DNA from: Oasisia sp. SBJ-2009
Lineage: Eukaryota; Annelida; Polychaeta; Sabellida; Siboglinidae
Assembly (NCBI GenBank): GCA_964017155.1
Contig: OZ024856.1
Location: forward strand, 7,949,811-8,013,810
Reading direction: 5' to 3'
Length of the DNA: 64,000 nucleotides
Below are positions 1-9,731 of the stretch, in pieces (the stretch's first letter is position 1; the number at the start of each line of letters is the position of its first letter). A program made the translations under genes and the position numbers. A model generated the notes under the pieces. The model was given only the letters and a program-made list of their open reading frames with translations, had not been told where the DNA came from and searched no databases.

Positions 1-49
1 GACAACAAGGAATAAAGTACAAGTGGTTGAATTTCGATGCTAATAGATA
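1..49 (+). repeat. Partial monomer at left window edge
   Basis: The last 49 bases of an S3 ('gacaacaaggaataaag' through 'aatagata') precede the first full monomer at 50. The 'acaaggaataaagtacaag' tail is the version that leads into an A-type monomer, and monomer 50 is A-type. Confidence 0.9.
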
Positions 50-3000
50 GTGGCTTTGGAAATTGCGAGAAACACCCCAAAATGCGCTTACGCCAATATA
101 AGGGTATTTTCTCTTCTGAAAAATACAACGTACCAATACAGTTTGTTAGTTTTATGGATCGTCATCGGTTCCTGGACTAGAAATCAATTACAACTTGTCG
201 AGCATCCAAAATGGTGCCTATATTTCGGAAATTACGCTAATCACCCTCAAAGTTCGCTTACGCCAATGCAAAGTTATTTTCACATCTGAAACCTACAATG
301 TACCACTACTATTCGTGACATTTGTGGATTCGCATGGTTCCCAGGGCGAAGAGTCAAGTACAAGTGGTCCTGCTTCGATAAGCGTACCTATTTTTTCGGA
401 AATTACGTTAAACTCCCTTAAATGCGTTCGCGCCAAATTAACGGTATTATCTCATCGGAAAACTACATCGTAGTACGACTATAATAAAATACTTTTTTTG
501 GATTTGTATAGTCCAGACAACGAGGAATAAAGTACACGGGGTTGAATTTCGATACTAATAGATGGTGATTTTCGAAATTGCGATAAACACCCCAAAGTGC
601 GCTTGCGCCAATATAAGGGTATTTTCTCTTCTGAAAAATACAACGTACAAATACAGTTCGTTAGTTTTATGGATCGTCATCGGTTCCCGAACTAGAAATC
701 GACTACAACTTGTCGAGCTTCCAAAATGGTGCCTATATTTCGGAAATTACGCTAATCACCCTCAAAGTGCGCTTACGCCAAAGCAAAGTTATTTTCACAT
801 CTGAAACCTACAATGTTCCACTACTATTCGTGACCTTTGTGGATTCGCGTGGTGCCCAGGGCGAAGAGTCGTGTACAAGTGGTCGTGCTTCGATACGCGT
901 ACCTATTTTTTCGGAAATTACGTTAAACTCCCTTAAATGCGTTCGCGCCAAATTAACGGTATTATCTCATCGGAAAACTACATCGTAGTACGACTATATT
1001 AAGATACTTTTTTTGGATTTGTATAGTCCAGACAACGAGGAATAAAGTGCACGGGGTTGAATTTCGATAATAATATATAGTGATTTTCGAAATTTCGATA
1101 AACACCCCAAAGTGCGCTTGCGCCAATATAAGGGTATTTTCTCTTCTGAAAAATACAACGTACAAATACAGTTCGTTAGTTTTATGGATCGTCATCGGTT
1201 CCCGAACTAGAAATCGACTACAACTTGTCGAGCTTCCAAAATGGTGCCTATATTTCGGAAATTACGCTAATCACCCTCAAAGTGCGCTTACGCCAATGCA
1301 AAGTTATTTTCACATCTGAAACCTACAATGTACCACTACTCTTCGTGACATGTGTGGATTCGCATGATTCCCAGAACGAAGAGTCAAGTACAAGTGGGCG
1401 TGCTTCGATACTCGTACCTATTTTTTCCGAAATTACTGTAAACTCGCTTAAATGCGTTCGCGTCAAAACAACGGTATTGTCTCATCGGAAAACTACAACG
1501 TAGTACCACTATAATTAGATACTTTTTTTTGGATTTGCACAGGCCAGACAACGAGGAATAAAGTACAAGTGGTTGAATTTCGATACTAATAGATAGTGGC
1601 TTTGGAAATTGCGAGAAACACCCCAAAATGCGCTTACGCCAATATAAGGGTATTTTCTCTTCTGAAAAATACAACTTACCAATACAGTTCGTTAGTTTTA
1701 TGGATCGTCATCGGTTCCCGGACTAGAAATCAATTACAACTTGTCGAGCTTCCAAAATGGTGCCTATATTTCGGAAATTACGCTAATCACCCTCAAAGTG
1801 CGCTTACGCCAATGCAAAGTTATTTTCACATCTGAAACCTACAATGTACCACTACTATTCGTGACATTTGTGGATTCGCATGGTTCCCAGGGCGAAGAGT
1901 CAAGTACAAGTGGTCCTGCTTCGATAAGCGTACCTATTTTTTCGGAAATTACGTTAAACTCCCTTAAATGCGTTCGCGCCAAATTAACGGTATTATCTCA
2001 TCGGAAAACTACATCGTAGTACGACTATATTAAGATACTTTTTTTGGATTTGTATAGTCCAGACAACGAGGAATAAAGTGCACGGGGTTGAATTTCGATA
2101 CTAATAGATAGTGATTTTGGAAATTTCGATAAACACCCCAAAGTGCGCTTGCGCCAATATAAGGGTATTTTCTCTTCTGAAAAATACAACGTACAAATAC
2201 AGTTCGTTAGTTTTATGGATCGTCATCGGTTCCCGAACTAGAAATCGACTACAATTTGTCGAGCTTCCAAAATGGCGCCTATATTTCGGAAATTACGCTA
2301 ATCACCCTCAAAGTGCGCTTACGCCAAAGCAAAGTTATTTTCACATCTGAAACCTACAATGTACCACTAATCTTCGTGACATGTGTGGATTCGCATGATT
2401 CCCAGAACGAAGAGTCAAGTACAAGTGGGCGTGCTTCGATACTCGTACCTATTTTTTTCGGAAATTACTGTAAACTCGCTTAAATGCGTTCGCGCCAAAA
2501 TAACGGTATGGTCTCATCGGAAAACTACAACGTAGTACCACTATAATTATATACTTTTTTTTGGATTTGCATAGGCCAGACAACAAGGAATAAAGTACAA
2601 GTGGTTGAATTTCGATACTAATAGATAGTGGCTTTGGAAATTGCGAGAAACACCCCAAAATGCGCTTACGCCAATATAAGGGTATTTTCTCTTCTGAAAA
2701 ATACAACGTACAAATACAGTTCGTTAGTTTTATTGATCGTCATCGGTTCCCGGACTAGAAATCAACTACAACTTGTCGAGCTTCCAAAATGGTGCCTATA
2801 TTTCGGAAATTACGCTAATCACCCTCAAAGTGCGCTTACGCCAATGCAAAGTAATTTTCACATCTGAAACCTACAATGTACCACTACTCTTCGTGACATG
2901 TGTGGATTCGCATGATTCCCAGAACGAAGAGTCAAGTACAAGTGGGCGTGCTTCGATACGCGTACCTATTTTTTCGGAAATTACGTTAAACTCCCTTAAA

Positions 3001-3371
3001 TGCGTTCGCGCCAAATTAACGGTATTATCTCATCGGAAAACTACATCGTAGTACGACTATATTAAGATACTTTTTTTGGATTTGTATAGTCCAGACAACG
3101 AGGAATAAAGTGCACGGGGTTGAATTTCGATACTAATAGATAGTGATTTTCGAAATTTCGATAAACACCCCAAAGTGCGCATGCGCCAATATAAGGGTAT
3201 TTTCTCTTCTGAAAAATACAACGTACACATACAGTTCGTTTATTTTATGGATCGTCATCGGTTCCCGAACTAGAAATCGACTACAACTTGTCGAGCTTCC
3301 AAAATGGTGCCTATATTTCGGAAATTACGCTAATCACCCTCAAAGTGCGCTTACGCCAATGCAAAGTTATT
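50..3371 (+). repeat. Satellite monomers, left region before the gap
   Basis: Monomer starts and left-end types: 50 A, 565 B, 1080 B, 1596 A, 2111 B, 2628 A, 3143 B (cut by the gap at S1/S2 position 229). Oddities: monomer 565 pairs a B left end with the 'cccagggcgaag' S2; 2111 starts 'gtgattttggaa', an A/B mixture, and has one extra T at about 2450-2460, making it 517 bp with only 8 T in the tract; 3143 has private changes ('gtgcgcatgcgcc', 'tacacatacag'). I found no long-range duplicate of this stretch in the window. Confidence 0.9.
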
Positions 3372-3571
3372 NNNNNNNNNNNNNNNNNNNNNNNNNNNNN
3401 NNNNNNNNNNNNNNNNNNNNNNNNNNNNNNNNNNNNNNNNNNNNNNNNNNNNNNNNNNNNNNNNNNNNNNNNNNNNNNNNNNNNNNNNNNNNNNNNNNNN
3501 NNNNNNNNNNNNNNNNNNNNNNNNNNNNNNNNNNNNNNNNNNNNNNNNNNNNNNNNNNNNNNNNNNNNNNN
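3372..3571. other. Assembly gap (200 N)
   Basis: Exactly 200 unknown bases. The left flank stops 228 bases after the start of monomer 3143. The right flank resumes 27 bases into an A-type monomer. Keeping the repeat phase needs about 313 missing bases plus a whole number of monomers (about 515 each), so 200 is a placeholder and not a measured length. Confidence 0.97.
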
Positions 3572-4067
3572 CCAAAATGCGCTTACGCCAATATAAGTGT
3601 ATTTTCTCTTATGAAAAATACAACTTACCAATACAGTTCGTTAGTTTTATGGATCGTCATCGGTTCCCGGACTAGAAATCAATTACAACTTGTCGAGCTT
3701 CCAAAATGGTGCCTATATTTCGGAAATTACGCTAATCACCCTCAAAGTTCGCTTACGCCAATGCAAAATAATTTTCACATCTGAAACCTACAATGTACCA
3801 CTACTATTCGTGACCTTTGTGGATTCGCGTGGTTCCCAGGGCGAAGAGTCATGTACAAGTGGTCGTGCTTCGATACGCGTACCTATTTTTTCGGAAATTA
3901 CGTTAAACTCCCTAAAATGCGTTCGCGCCAAATTAACGGTATTATCTCATCGGAAAACTACATCGTAGTACGACTATATTAAGATACTTTTTTTGGATTT
4001 GTATAGTCCAGACAACGAGGAATAAAGTGCACGGGGTTGAATTTCGATACTAATAGATAGTGATTTT

Positions 4068-4235
4068 CGAAATTTCGATAAACACCCCAAAGTGCGCTTG
4101 CGCCAATATAAGGGTATTTTCTCTTCTGAAAAATACAACGTACAAATACAGTTCGTTAGTTTTATGGATCGTCATCGGTTCCCGAACTAGAAATCGAATA
4201 CAACTTGTCGAGCTTCCAAAATGGTGCCTATATTT
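4068..4235 (+). repeat. Subunit S1 (168 bp) of the trimeric monomer
   Basis: Begins 'cgaaatttcgataaac' and contains, in order, 'gtgcgcttgcgccaa', 'tattttctcttctgaaa', 'tacaacgta' and 'cgagcttcc'. The same landmarks, diverged, occur in the same order and spacing in S2 and S3, so the three are homologous. S1 is exactly 56 codons long, which lets one reading frame run from S1 into the homologous frame of S2. That explains the recurrent 79-codon open frame. S1 carries most of the A/B difference. Confidence 0.88.
4134..4142. other. Short dyad TAC-N3-GTA in S1 (representative)
   Basis: Sequence 'tacaacgta' lies 66 bases into S1. The same TAC-N3-GTA symmetry sits at the homologous place in S2 and S3. 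Many A-type S1 copies have 'tacaacttacc' instead and lose the dyad. A role as a binding or hairpin site is speculation. Confidence 0.55.
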
Positions 4236-4406
4236 CGGAAATTACGCTAATCACCCTCAAAGTGCGCTTACGCCAATGCAAAGTTATTTTCACATCTGAA
4301 ACCTACAATGTACCACTACTCTTCGTGACATGTGTGGATTCGCATGATTCCCAGAACGAAGAGTCAAGTACAAGTGGGCGTGCTTCGATACTCGTACCTA
4401 TTTTTT
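4236..4406 (+). repeat. Subunit S2 (171 bp) of the trimeric monomer
   Basis: Begins 'cggaaattacgctaatc', followed by 'gtgcgcttacgccaa', 'tattttcacatctgaaa', 'tacaatgta' and 'gcgtgcttcgatact'. Alignment to S1 by eye is ungapped over about the first 80 bases. Two common versions exist in the array: one with 'cttcgtgacatgtgtgg' and 'cccagaacgaag' (as here), the other with 'attcgtgacctttgtgg' or 'attcgtgacatttgtgg' and 'cccagggcgaag'. The first usually follows a B-type S1 and the second an A-type S1. Confidence 0.88.
4304..4312. other. Short dyad TAC-N3-GTA in S2 (representative)
   Basis: Sequence 'tacaatgta' lies 68 bases into S2, homologous to the S1 and S3 dyads. In a minority of copies the right arm is changed ('tacaatgttcc'). 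Confidence 0.55.
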
Positions 4407-4471
4407 CCGAAATTACTGTAAACTCGCTTAAATGCGTTCGCGCCAAAACAACGGTATTGTCTCATCGGAAA

Positions 4472-4484
4472 ACTACATCGTAGT
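4472..4484. other. Short dyad ACTAC-N3-GTAGT in S3 (representative)
   Basis: Sequence 'actacatcgtagt' has perfect 5-base arms around a 3-base centre, with its core 67 bases into S3. The centre varies between copies (atc or aac) while the arms are kept in nearly all monomers. An exception is 29736-29748, where the left arm reads 'actaa'. Confidence 0.6.
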
Positions 4485-4502
4485 AAGACTATATTAAGAT
4501 AC

Positions 4503-4509
4503 TTTTTTT
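4503..4509 (+). repeat. T-tract of S3, length-variable (representative, 7 T)
   Basis: A homopolymer T run at the same place in every monomer. It has 6, 7, 8 or 9 T in different copies, and monomer length follows it: 514, 515, 516 and 517 bp. Seven T usually goes with 'ggatttgtatagtcc', nine with 'ggatttgcacaggcc', and eight with 'ggatttgcatagg'. Six T occurs with 'gtatagacc' near 11720, 18421 and 26670. Confidence 0.85.
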
Positions 4510-5605
4510 GGATTTGTATAGTCCAGACAACGAGGAATAAAGTACAAGTGGTTGAATTTCGATACTAATAGATAGTGGCTTTGGAAATTGCGAGAAACAC
4601 CCCAAAATGCGCTTACGCCAATATAAGTGTATTTTCTCTTATGAAAAATACAACTTACCAATACAGTTCGTTAGTTTTATGGATCGTCATCGGTTCCCGG
4701 ACTAGAAATCAATTACAACTTGTCGAGCTTCCAAAATGGTGCCTATATTTCGGAAATTACGCTAATCACCCTCAAAGTTCGCTTACGCCAATGCAAAGTT
4801 ATTTTCACATCTGAAACCTACAATGTTCCACTACTATTCGTGACCTTTGTGGATTCGCGTGGTTCCCAGGGCGAAGAGTAATGTACAAGTGGTCGTGCTT
4901 CGATACGCGTACCTATTTTTTCGGAAATTACGTTAAACTCCCTTAAATGCGTTCGCGCCAAATTAACGGTATTATCTCATCGGAAAACTACATCGTAGTA
5001 CGACTATATTAAGATACTTTTTTTGGATTTGTATAGTCCAGACAACGAGGAATAAAGTGCACGGGGTTGAATTTCGATATTAATAGATAGTGATTTTCGA
5101 AATTTCGATAAACACCCCAAAGTGCGCTTGCGCCAATATAAGGGTATTTTCTCTTCTGAAAAATACAACGTACAAATACAGTTCGTTAGTTTTATGGATC
5201 GTCATCGGTTCCCGAACTAGAAATCGACTACAACTTGTCGAGCTTCCAAAATGGTGCCTATATTTCGGAAATTACGCTAATCACCCTCAAAGTGCGCTTA
5301 CGCCAAAGCAAAGTTATTTTCACATCTGAAACCTACAATGTACCACTAATCTTCGTGACATGTGTGGATTCGCATGATTCCCAGAACGAAGAGTCAAGTA
5401 CAAGTGGGCGTGCATCGATACTCGTACCTATTTTTTCCGAAATTACTGTAAACTCGCTTAAATGCGTTCGCGCCAAAACAACGGTATTGTCTCATCGGAA
5501 AACTACATCGTAGTACGACTATATTAAGATACTTTTTTTTGGATTTGTATAGTCCAGACAACGAGGAATAAAGTGCACGGGGTTGAATTTCGATACTAAT
5601 AGATA

Positions 5606-7667
5606 GTGATTTTCGAAATTTCGATAAACAACCCAAAATGCGCTTACGCCAATATAAGGGTATTTTCTCTTCTGAAAAATACAACGTACCAATACAGTTC
5701 GTTAGTTTTATGGATCGTCATCGGTTCCTGGACTAGAAATCAATTACAACTTGTCGAGCTTCCAAAGTGGTGCCTATATTTCGGAAATTACGCTAATCAC
5801 CCTCAAAGTTCGCTTACGCCAATGCAAAGTTATTGTCACATCTGAAACCTACAATGTACCACTACTATTCGTGACATTTGTGGATTCGTATGTTTCCCAG
5901 GGCGAAGAGTCAAGTACAAGTGGTCCTGCTTCGATAAGCGTACCTATTTTTTCGGAAATTACGTTAAACTCCCTTAAATGCGTTCGCGCCAAATTAACGG
6001 TATTATCTCATCGGAAAACTACATCGTAGTACGACTATATTAAGATACTTTTTTTGGATTTGCATAGGCCAGACAACAAGGAATAAAGTACAAGTGGTTG
6101 AATTTCGATACTAATAGATAGTGGCTTTGGAAATTGCGAGAAACACCCCAAAATGCGCTTCCGCCAATATAAGGGTATTTTCTCTTCTGAAAAATACAAC
6201 GTACCAATACAGTTCGTTAGTTTTATGGATCGTCATCGGTTCCCGGACTAGAAATCAATTACAACTTGTCGAGCTTCCAAAATGGTGCCTATATTTCGGA
6301 AATTACGCTAATCACCCTCAAAGTTCGCTTACGCCAATGCAAAATAATTTTCACATCTGAAACCTACAATGTACCACTACTATTCGTGACATGTGTGGAT
6401 TCGCGTGGTTCCCAGGGCGAAGAGTCATGTACAAGTGGTCGTGCTTCGATACGCGTACCTATTTTTTCGGAAATTACGTTAAACTCCCTTAAATGCGTTC
6501 GCGCCAAATTAACGGTATTATCTCATCGGAAAACTACATCGTAGTACGACTATATTAAGATACTTTTTTTGGATTTGTATAGTCCAGACAACGAGGAATA
6601 AAGTGCACGGGGTTGAATTTCGATACTAATAGATAGTGATTTTCGAAATTTTGATAAACACCCCAAAGTGCGCTTGCGCCAATATAAGGGTATTTTCTCT
6701 TCTGAAAAATACAACGTACAAATACAGTTCGTTAGTTTTATGGATCGTCATCGGTTCCCGAACTAGAAATCGACTACAACTTGTCGAGCTTCCAAAATGG
6801 TGCCTATATTTCGGAAATTACGCTAATCACCCTCAAAGTGCGCTTACGCCAATGCAAAGTTATTTTCACATCTGAAACCTACAATGTACCACTACTCTTC
6901 GTGACATGTGTGGATTCGCATGATTCCCAGAACGAAGAGTCAAGTACAAGTGGGCGTGCTTCGATACTCGTACCTATTTTTTCCGAAATTACTGTAAACT
7001 CGCTTAAATGCGTTCGCGCCAAAACAACGGTATTGTCTCATCGGAAAACTACAACGTAGTACCACTATAATTAGATACTTTTTTTTTGGATTTGCACAGG
7101 CCAGACAACGAGGAATAAAGTGCAAGTGGTTGAATTTCGATACTAATAGATAGTGGCTTTGGAAATTGCGAGAAACACCCCAAAATGCGCTTACGCCAAT
7201 ATAAGTGTATTTTCTCTTATGAAAAATACAACTTACCAAAACAGTTCGTTAGTTTTATGGATCGTCATCGGTTCCCGGACTAGAAATCAATTACAACTTG
7301 TCGAGCTTCCAAAATGGTGCCTATATTTCGGAAATTACGCTAATCACCCTCAAAGTTCGCTTACGCCAATGCAAAATAATTTTCACATCTGAAACCTACA
7401 ATGTACCACTACTATTCGTGACCTTTGTGGATTCGCGTGGTTCCCAGGGCGAAGAGTCAAGTACAAGTGGTCGTGCTTCGATACGCGTACCTATTTTTTC
7501 GGAAATTACGTTAAACTCCCTTAAATGCGTTCGCGCCAAATTAACGGTATTATCTCATCGGAAAACTACATCGTAGTACGACTATATTAAGATACTTTTT
7601 TTGGATTTGTATAGTCCAGACAACGAGGAATAAAGTGCACGGGGTTGAATTTCGATACTAATAGATA
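5606..7667 (+). repeat. Four-monomer unit, first tandem copy (2,062 bp)
   Basis: Monomers 5606 (B with 'aacaacccaaaatgc' and 'ttattgtcac'), 6121 (A with 'cgcttccgcc'), 6636 (B with 'aaattttgataaac') and 7153 (A with 'gtgcaagtgg' before it and 'taccaaaacag'). The same order of four distinctive monomers follows directly at 7668. A difference from the second copy: S2 of 6121 has 'gacatgtgtgg' where 8183 has 'gacctttgtgg'. Confidence 0.85.
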
Positions 7668-9731
7668 GTGATTTTCGAAATTTCGATAAACAACCCAAAA
7701 TGCGCTTACGCCAATATAAGGGTATTTTCTCTTCTGAAAAATACAACGTACCAATACAGTTCGTTAGTTTTATGGATCGTCATCGGTTCCTGGACTAGAA
7801 ATCAATTACAACTTGTCGAGCTTCCAAAGTGGTGCCTATATTTCGGAAATTACGCTAATCACCCTCAAAGTTCGCTTACGCCAATGCAAAGTTATTGTCA
7901 CATCTGAAACCTACAATGTACCACTACTATTCGTGACATTTGTGGATTCGTATGTTTCCCAGGGCGAAGAGTCAAGTACAAGTGGTCCTGCTTCGATAAG
8001 CGTACCTATTTTTTCGGAAATTACGTTAAACTCCCTTAAATGCGTTCGCGCCAAATTAACGGTATTATCTCATCGGAAAACTACATCGTAGTACGACTAT
8101 ATTAAGATACTTTTTTTGGATTTGCATAGGCCAGACAACAAGGAATAAAGTACAAGTGGTTGAATTTCGATACTAATAGATAGTGGCTTTGGAAATTGCG
8201 AGAAACACCCCAAAATGCGCTTCCGCCAATATAAGGGTATTTTCTCTTCTGAAAAATACAACGTACCAATACAGTTCGTTAGTTTTATGGATCGTCATCG
8301 GTTCCCGGACTAGAAATCAATTACAACTTGTCGAGCTTCCAAAATGGTGCCTATATTTCGGAAATTACGCTAATCACCCTCAAAGTTCGCTTACGCCAAT
8401 GCAAAATAATTTTCACATCTGAAACCTACAATGTACCACTACTATTCGTGACCTTTGTGGATTCGCGTGGTTCCCAGGGCGAAGAGTCATGTACAAGTGG
8501 TCGTGCTTCGATACGCGTACCTATTTTTTCGGAAATTACGTTAAACTCCCTTAAATGCGTTCGCGCCAAATTAACGGTATTATCTCATCGGAAAACTACA
8601 TCGTAGTACGACTATATTAAGATACTTTTTTTGGATTTGTATAGTCCAGACAACGAGGAATAAAGTGCACGGGGTTGAATTTCGATACTAATAGATAGTG
8701 ATTTTCGAAATTTTGATAAACACCCCAAAGTGCGCTTGCGCCAATATAAGGGTATTTTCTCTTCTGAAAAATACAACGTACAAATACAGTTCGTTAGTTT
8801 TATGGATCGTCATCGGTTCCCGAACTAGAAATTGACTACAACTTGTCGAGCTTCCAAAATGGTGCCTATATTTCGGAAATTACGCTAATCACCCTCAAAG
8901 TGCGCTTACGCCAATGCAAAGTTATTTTCACATCTGAAACCTACAATGTACCACTACTCTTCGTGACATGTGTGGATTCGCATGATTCCCAGAACGAAGA
9001 GTCAAGTACAAGTGGGCGTGCTTCGATATAGTCGTACCTATTTTTTCCGAAATTACTGTAAACTCGCTTAAATGCGTTCGCGCCAAAACAAAGTTATTGT
9101 CTCATCGGAAAACTACAACGTAGTACCACTATAATTAGATACTTTTTTTTTGGATTTGCACAGGCCAGACAACGAGGAATAAAGTGCAAGTGGTTGAATT
9201 TCGATACTAATAGATAGTGGCTTTGGAAATTGCGAGAAACACCCCAAAATGCGCTTACGCCAATATAAGTGTATTTTCTCTTATGAAAAATACAACTTAC
9301 CAAAACAGTTCGTTAGTTTTATGGATCGTCATCGGTTCCCGGACTAGAAATCAATTACAACTTGTCGAGCTTCCAAAATGGTGCCTATATTTCGGAAATT
9401 ACGCTAATCACCCTCAAAGTTCGCTTACGCTAATGCAAAATAATTTTCACATCTGAAACCTACAATATACCACTACTATTCGTGACCTTTGTGGATTCGC
9501 GTGGTTCCCAGGGCGAAGAGTCATGTACAAGTGGTCGTGCTTCGATACGCGTACCTATTTTTTCGGAAATTACGTTAAACTCCCTTAAATGCGTTCGCGC
9601 CAAATTAACGGTATTATCTCATCGGAAAACTACATCGTAGTACGACTATATTAAGATACTTTTTTTGGATTTGTATAGTCCAGACAACGAGGAATAAAGT
9701 GCACGGGGTTGAATTTCGATACTAATAGATA
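7668..9731 (+). repeat. Four-monomer unit, second tandem copy (2,064 bp)
   Basis: Monomers 7668, 8183, 8698 and 9217 repeat the 5606-7667 order with spacing 2,062 bp. This copy is 2 bp longer because of the insertion in 8698. Monomer 9217 has private changes ('cgcttacgctaatgc', 'caatataccac'). The tandem pair recurs at 14370-18,0xx and 23136-26,6xx, so the four-monomer duplication came before the larger one. Confidence 0.82.
9027..9031 (+). other. 2-bp insertion in S2 of monomer 8698
   Basis: The monomer reads 'cttcgatatagtcgtacc' where its partner at about 17,790 reads 'cttcgatactcgtacc'. The change makes this monomer 519 bp (9-T monomers are otherwise 517) and introduces a stop in the 92-codon frame. 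It shows that the frame is not under protein-coding constraint. Exact inserted bases are ambiguous by one or two positions. Confidence 0.8.

Larger units (their letters stand above)
4060..4574 (+). repeat. Representative 515-bp monomer (B-type left end)
   Basis: Sampled monomer for the array. Hand count gives 106 C, 94 G (38.8% G+C) and 31 CpG dinucleotides against about 19 expected from base composition. It is built of three related subunits: S1 4068-4235, S2 4236-4406, S3 4407-4582. The last 8 bases of S3 overlap the start of the next monomer because the subunit boundary is set at the 'cgaaatt' motif. Its S3 ends in the 'gtacaagtgg' tail that precedes A-type monomers. Confidence 0.93.
4407..4582 (+). 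repeat. Subunit S3 (176 bp) of the trimeric monomer
   Basis: Begins 'ccgaaattactgtaaac', then 'aatgcgttcgcgccaa', 'tattgtctcatcggaaa', 'tacatcgta', a T-tract and 'gttgaatttcgatact', all matching landmarks of S1 and S2. It is the most diverged and longest subunit. Two common versions occur: 'aactcgcttaaatg' with 'caacggtattgtc' (as here), and 'aactcccttaaatg' with 'ttaacggtattatc'. Its 3' part (T-tract length, 'gtatagtcc' versus 'gcacaggcc' or 'gcataggcc') usually predicts whether the next monomer is B or A. Confidence 0.87.
3572..9262 (+). repeat. Multi-monomer block I (partner of block II, offset 8,764)
   Basis: Monomer starts: (3545, in gap) A, 4060 B, 4575 A, 5090 B, 5606 B, 6121 A, 6636 B, 7153 A, 7668 B, 8183 A, 8698 B, 9217 A. 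It matches 12336-18024 at +8,764 bp through shared rare variants: 'ctccctaaaatgcg' (3911 and 12673), 'aaatcgaatacaac' (about 4194 and 12958), 'gaagagtaatg' (4874 and 13638), and 'cgatattaatag' (about 5076 and 13840). Private changes in this copy are near its right end: 'aaattgactac' at 8830, a 2-base insertion near 9028, and 'caaagttattg' near 9091. The left end is hidden by the gap. Confidence 0.85.

Noticed and set aside
50..289. Recurrent 79-codon open frame in nearly every monomer, a possible tandem gene family
   Set aside because: It starts at GTG, stays open because S1 is 168 bp (56 codons) so the homologous S2 frame follows, and overlaps another open frame. Stops occur in some copies (for example 'aaatagagttcg' at 21157 and 28891). 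No recognisable domain, no upstream signals, and the same DNA is plainly a satellite.
195..473. Recurrent 92-codon open frame across S2 and S3
   Set aside because: TTG start, overlapping the other frame. It is broken by 'gaagagtaatg' (4874, 13638, 22404, 55921), by a 2-bp insertion (about 9028), by an extra T (about 2455, 38947, 52354) and by a 1-bp deletion (30235). This is not the pattern of a constrained protein.
3143..3784. 213-codon open frame spanning the gap
   Set aside because: It runs through 200 N and is meaningless; the real gap length is unknown and probably out of frame.
4503..4509. T-tract as a transcription terminator or RNA polymerase III stop
   Set aside because: There is no stable GC-rich hairpin before it and no A/B box promoter upstream. 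A T run inside a satellite needs no such explanation.
6940..7239. Minus-strand open frames of 60-99 codons
   Set aside because: They are antisense shadows across S3/S1 that appear only where T-tract length happens to keep the frame open (for example 96, 99 or 60 codons depending on 8, 9 or 6 T).
7298..7576. Variation such as VDSRGSQGEE versus VDSHDSQNEE read as protein diversification
   Set aside because: The changes come as linked DNA versions of S2 together with silent and non-coding changes in S3. They follow repeat haplotypes, not codon positions.
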